This document shows, one piece after another, positions 5,356-7,375 of a DNA stretch of 7,375 nt. Numbering within the stretch: position 1 is the stretch's first letter; each line of letters begins with the position of its first letter. A program made the position numbers and the translations under genes. The notes below the pieces were generated by a model. The model ran no database searches. It worked only from the letters and a program-made list of their open reading frames with translations, and was not told the origin of the DNA. The stretch lies in assembly GCA_030146905.1 (NCBI GenBank), contig JASLAV010001094.1:1-7375 (forward strand), in the 5' to 3' direction. The stretch comes from Lentzea sp. (GTDB lineage Bacteria > Actinomycetota > Actinomycetes > Mycobacteriales > Pseudonocardiaceae).

Positions 5356-7236
5356 ATGCCTTTTGACTTTCGTCTGTTCGGCGCAGTGGAAGCGGTTCAC
5401 GACGGCAGATTTGTGAATATCGGCCCGCGTCGGCAGCAGTACGTATTGGCAGCGCTTCTGGTGGACGCGAACAACGTTGTGCCTGTTGATCGACTGGTGG
5501 AGCGAACTTGGGGAACCAACCCGCCACAACAGCCACGCAACGCCTTGTACACCTATCTGTCCCGTTTGCGAAGCATTTTCGCCGACGCCGAAGACGTCGT
5601 GCTGGAACGCAGGGGCGGTTACCTGTTCCACGTCGACGACAGCGCGATCGACCTGAAACGGTTCGACCACCTGGTCCGGCAGGCCGGCAGCGCCGCCGAC
5701 GACGAGGCCGGGCGACTGTTCAACGAGGCGTTCGCGCTGTGGCGAGGCCTGCCGTTGCACGGCCTGGACACGCCGTGGGCCAACGAGGTGCGGGATGCCG
5801 CGCTGCAGTCGAGGAACCACGCCGAGCTCGACTACGCGGACGTCGAACTGCGCCGCGGGCGGCACGCGGACCTCGTGCTGCGACTGTCCGCGCGGGTCGG
5901 GGAGCGGCCTTTGGACGAACGGCTCACAGGCCGGTTGATGCTCGCGCTCTACCGGTGCGGACGGCAGCACGAGGCGCTGGAGCAGTACCGGCACAGCGCG
6001 ACCCTGCTGGCATCCGAACTGGGGATCGACCCCTCTCCGCCGTTGCAGGAGCTGCACCAGCGGATCCTGGCCGCCGACCCGGCGCTCGCCCTGCCCGGCG
6101 GTGAGGCCGAGTTCCGATGCACGCCTGAGGTCGTACCGCGCCACCTGCCCGCACCGCCCTGGGGGTTCGTCGGCCGTGAGCGGGCACTGGCCGCACTGTC
6201 CGACGCGCTCGCGGGCCCTGGCGACGAGGCCCGCACTCCGGTGGTGATCGGGCCGGGCGGGATCGGCAAGACGTGGCTGGCGCTGCACTGGGCGCACCAG
6301 CAGTCGGCCCGGTTTCCCGACGGCCAGCTCTACCTCGACCTGCGCGGCTTCACCCCGGGAAGCGAGCCCCTGTCGCCGGAAACCGCGGTGCGAGAACTCC
6401 TGCACGCGCTGGGCGTGGACCCGGCCAGGAGCCCGACCGGCCTGGCCGCGGGCGTCTCGCTCTACCGAAGCATGCTCGCGGAGCGGCGAGTGCTCCTCGT
6501 GCTCGACAACGTCAGGGACGCCGCGCAGGTGATCCCGCTGCTCCCCGGCAGCCGTTCCTGCGGCGTCGTGATCACCAGCCGGGACCGTCTGGGCGGTCTG
6601 GCGGCAGGACACGGCGGCTTCCCGGTGCGCCTGGGCCCGCTCTCCGACACCGCGGCACGCCGCCTGCTGGAGGTGCACCTGGGCGCGAACCGCGCCGATG
6701 CCGAGGCGGACGCCGTCTCGGCGTTGCTGGAGAGGTGCTCACGACTACCGCTGGCACTGCGAATCATCGCTGTCCGTGCCGCGGCGGCCCCCGACTTCCC
6801 GTTGTCGGCACTGGCAGAGGAGATGCGTGACGAACGCACCCGCCTGGACGCGCTCACCGTCGGCGACGACGTGGCGGACTTCAGGGTGGTGCAGTCAGCG
6901 ACCTATGCGGCCCTGAGCGCCGACGCGGCACGCCTGGTGGGCTTGGTGGGTCTGGCACCGGGCAACGAAATCGGCCTGTCCGCGGCCGCCGCACTGGCAG
7001 GCCTCTCGGAACCCCGGACGCGCGCGTTGCTGCGCGAGGCGGTCAACACGCACCTGGTCGACCAGCCCGCCCCGGACCGCTACCGCATGGAGGACCTGGT
7101 CCGCCGATACGCCGCCGAACGAGCACGCGGCGAACTGCCGCCGCCCTACCTCCGGTCGGCCCTGCACCGCCTGCGCTCCCACCGCCCGAAGCCCACCGCG
7201 GACCACCTTCGCCGCACCCCCTGCACCACCCCATAA
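5356..7236 (+). CDS. SARP-family regulator with NB-ARC domain (wHTH-BTAD-NB-ARC), no TPR region
   Basis: A cytoplasmic regulator of 626 aa. Residues 1-93 form the OmpR-like winged helix of SARPs, from FRLFGAVEA through RRQQYVLAALLVDAN, VDRLVERTWG and LYTYLSRLRS to GGYLFHV. Residues about 94-240 are the BTAD domain, ending in the typical EALEQYRH and ELGIDPSPPLQELHQRIL. Then FVGRE (271-275) opens the NB-ARC module: P-loop GPGGIGKT (299-306, Lys305), Walker B VLLVLDN (379-385), VITSR (405-409), LPLAL (464-468), and a winged-helix segment with YRMEDLVRRYAAERA. The family activates or modulates secondary-metabolite genes, with nucleotide state gating activity. AfsR-type relatives continue into TPR repeats; this one stops some 35 residues after the NB-ARC winged helix with an Arg/Pro-rich tail. 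Of the first 80 codons 30 end in A or T, against 6 of the next 70. No TTA codon was seen. Confidence 0.93.
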   Translation: MPFDFRLFGAVEAVHDGRFVNIGPRRQQYVLAALLVDANNVVPVDRLVERTWGTNPPQQPRNALYTYLSRLRSIFADAEDVVLERRGGYLFHVDDSAIDLKRFDHLVRQAGSAADDEAGRLFNEAFALWRGLPLHGLDTPWANEVRDAALQSRNHAELDYADVELRRGRHADLVLRLSARVGERPLDERLTGRLMLALYRCGRQHEALEQYRHSATLLASELGIDPSPPLQELHQRILAADPALALPGGEAEFRCTPEVVPRHLPAPPWGFVGRERALAALSDALAGPGDEARTPVVIGPGGIGKTWLALHWAHQQSARFPDGQLYLDLRGFTPGSEPLSPETAVRELLHALGVDPARSPTGLAAGVSLYRSMLAERRVLLVLDNVRDAAQVIPLLPGSRSCGVVITSRDRLGGLAAGHGGFPVRLGPLSDTAARRLLEVHLGANRADAEADAVSALLERCSRLPLALRIIAVRAAAAPDFPLSALAEEMRDERTRLDALTVGDDVADFRVVQSATYAALSADAARLVGLVGLAPGNEIGLSAAAALAGLSEPRTRALLREAVNTHLVDQPAPDRYRMEDLVRRYAAERARGELPPPYLRSALHRLRSHRPKPTADHLRRTPCTTP

Positions 7237-7354
7237 CCCGCTGACCAGCTCCAGGACGTCAAGCAAGCACCCAGGGCATCCACGCCACCAGCGAGGACGC
7301 AAAAGCCCTCAAGCCTCGGGGGGACTGGGGGTCACACCCGGAACGAGGGACGGC
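7237..7354 (+). other. Tail region without a recognised gene
   Basis: No coding sequence with family similarity or a convincing ribosome site is visible here. The SARP frame stays open after its TAA to the window end, but the translation (beginning PADQLQDVKQAPRAS) does not look like TPR repeats, so simple read-through of a truncated AfsR-type gene is not supported. Confidence 0.5.
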
Positions 7355-7375
7355 GAGCCCCCCGTTGGGGCGCTC
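7355..7375 (+). terminator. Hairpin at the window edge, possible SARP terminator
   Basis: GAGC (7355-7358) pairs with GCTC (7372-7375), then after one C-C mismatch CCCC (7360-7363) pairs with GGGG (7367-7370) around a GTT loop. It lies about 120 bp after the SARP stop and may serve that gene or an unseen convergent neighbour. Anything following it is outside the window. Confidence 0.35.

Noticed and set aside
5350..6678. Minus-strand open frame of 442 codons opposite the SARP gene
   Set aside because: The product has no recognisable domain and is typical antisense shadow composition; the plus-strand SARP motifs are unmistakable.
5356..7236. bldA (TTA leucine codon) control of the SARP or neighbours
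   Set aside because: I scanned for in-frame TTA codons and found none in the SARP, ABC or small-protein genes.
7323..7335. Near repeat of the SARP start region (GACTGGGGGTCAC, compare 5340-5353)
   Set aside because: A G-run with short flanks is likely by chance; no start codon follows at ribosome-site spacing, so no gene can be placed there.
1..7375. CRISPR array, tRNA, rRNA, insertion sequence or integrase attachment site
   Set aside because: No repeat-spacer pattern, cloverleaf-like sequence, transposase motif or terminal repeats were visible.

Overview
The window is GC-rich, with codons ending mostly in G or C, and holds typical actinomycete families: a SARP regulator with an NB-ARC domain, a GlxA-type regulator and an FtsX-type ABC transporter. 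A filamentous actinomycete fits, perhaps of the Pseudonocardiales, but I cannot name genus or species from sequence alone. There are no rRNA or tRNA genes, CRISPR arrays or recognisable mobile elements.

Layout. (1) Bases 1-503, minus strand: the N-terminal part of a GlxA/AraC-type regulator, cut by the window edge before its HTH domain. (2) Bases 557-1483, plus strand, divergent from it: an NAD(P)-binding oxidoreductase of the saccharopine-dehydrogenase-like family. A short gap between the two carries a small inverted repeat. (3) Bases 1464-4672, minus strand: a two-gene ABC transporter operon, LolD/MacB-type ATPase followed by an 835-aa permease with two FtsX-like modules. The two genes share an ATGA stop/start overlap. 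The permease tail overlaps the oxidoreductase tail antiparallel by 20 bp. (4) Bases 4673-4858: a gap holding a 22-bp-spaced repeat upstream of the transporter and a strong terminator-like hairpin behind the next gene. (5) Bases 4859-5197, minus strand: a small Sec-exported protein, about 79 aa mature, rich in Trp and with four Cys, not recognised. (6) Bases 5198-5355: a divergent promoter region with a perfect 8-bp-arm inverted repeat. (7) Bases 5356-7236, plus strand: a SARP (wHTH + BTAD) fused to an NB-ARC NTPase module, ending without the usual TPR region. (8) Bases 7237-7375: a non-coding tail with a hairpin at the window edge.

How the parts may work together (inference). The SARP and the small exported protein are divergent and share one control region, so the regulator may control that protein. 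The transporter lies directly downstream of the exported-protein gene on the same strand but behind a terminator, so it probably has its own promoter. The repeat upstream of the transporter has the 22-bp spacing known for SARP sites, which would put the exported protein and transporter in one regulon. The GlxA/oxidoreductase pair looks like a separate unit. The exported protein with its neighbours is the least explained part of the window.
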